Shown here: positions 14,512-14,643 of the stretch, in pieces | Layout: every line of letters begins with the position of its first letter | Position numbering within the stretch: the first letter of the stretch is position 1 | Assembly: GCA_964444735.1 (NCBI GenBank) | Contig: CAYUIJ010000063.1 | Coordinates: 1-14,643 of the forward strand | Direction of reading: 5' to 3' | DNA: 14,643 nt | DNA from: Phocaeicola_A sp964444735 | GTDB taxonomy: Bacteria > Bacteroidota > Bacteroidia > Bacteroidales > Bacteroidaceae | Notes under the pieces: generated by a model | Seen by the model: only the letters and a program-made list of their open reading frames with translations | What the model was told of the DNA's origin: nothing | Database searches by the model: none | Program-made: the position numbers and the translations under genes

Positions 14512-14643
14512 ACGTGAGTCCGAATAAGCATAAATATAATCTATTTGTAAAACAGGAACATAGCGATAAAAGCATTAAGTTTATAGTGGAAAACCAAACA
14601 TTTAAGCGGTTATCACTATGTTCACAGAGGCTAAAATTACAGA
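14512..14643 (+). mobile_element. Possible left end of an IS982-type insertion sequence (cut by window edge)
   Basis: The last part of the window changes character: AT-rich DNA leading into a plus-strand, divergent reading frame at 14618 whose first residues resemble a Bacteroidales IS982-type transposase. A left boundary near 14512 (beginning ACGTGAGTCC) is a guess, based on the AC that I recall at IS982-family ends and the usual short distance from IS end to transposase start. The right end, matching inverted repeat and target duplication are outside the window, so the boundary is unproven. Confidence 0.35.
14618..14643 (+). CDS. Start of a divergent gene, possibly an IS982-type transposase (partial)
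   Basis: An ATG at 14618 opens a frame reading MFTEAKIT plus a partial codon before the window ends. From memory, Bacteroidales IS982-like DDE transposases begin in a similar way (xxxxKITEIF/Y...), which is the only reason for the assignment. Eight residues cannot prove a family. The upstream 100 bases are AT-rich and free of other genes, consistent with a gene start. It is transcribed away from the dcw cluster. It could equally be an unrelated divergent gene. Confidence 0.4.

Noticed and set aside
1..14643. CRISPR arrays, tRNA or rRNA genes, phage defence genes
   Set aside because: Nothing with regular spaced repeats, cloverleaf-like sequence or rRNA motifs was seen, and coding space is almost fully occupied by dcw genes.

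Overview
The window is the division and cell-wall (dcw) gene cluster of a Bacteroidota bacterium, most likely a Bacteroidales species of the Bacteroides/Phocaeicola type. The gene order, the absence of murF and ddl from the cluster, a class B PBP ending in a PASTA domain, a MraY with a long extracytoplasmic insert and a PIHDHF motif, an FtsL-like protein with a long cytoplasmic N-terminus, and the lack of clear Shine-Dalgarno sequences all fit that group. No species call is possible from the sequence alone.

All twelve recognised dcw genes lie on the minus strand and are tightly packed. In transcription order (high to low coordinates) they are rsmH (mraW), ftsL-like, ftsI-type PBP, murE, mraY, murD, ftsW, murG, murC, ftsQ, ftsA and the first 30 codons of ftsZ, which runs off the window at base 1. 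Gaps are 2 to 33 bp, with short overlaps at murG/murC and murC/ftsQ. The one larger gap (59 bp, ftsW to murG) carries an exact match to the Bacteroides -7 promoter element TAnnTTTG. Three start codons are corrected here from the longest open frame: ftsA (1826), murC (3941) and rsmH (13947, or 13962).

Together the genes make meso-diaminopimelate lipid II (MurC, MurD and MurE on UDP-MurNAc; MraY and MurG at the membrane). They then polymerise and cross-link it at the septum (FtsW plus the PBP) in a divisome built from FtsZ, FtsA, FtsQ and the FtsL-like protein. MurF must be encoded elsewhere.

The upstream end (13963 to 14643) is the unusual part. No mraZ is visible where it often precedes rsmH. 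Instead there is a leader with two short palindromes and a promoter-like sequence, then an unrecognised 58-residue, very basic small ORF (14243..14419, minus strand) with an internally repeated TGIP motif. At the window edge a plus-strand reading frame begins MFTEAKIT, resembling the start of a Bacteroidales IS982-type transposase, so the cluster may abut an insertion sequence.

This is mostly a conventional housekeeping region. I see no new multi-gene system. The best leads are the small ORF and IS edge in place of mraZ, the long coiled-coil C-terminal extension of FtsA containing a slippage-prone hexanucleotide repeat, and the internal promoter before murG.
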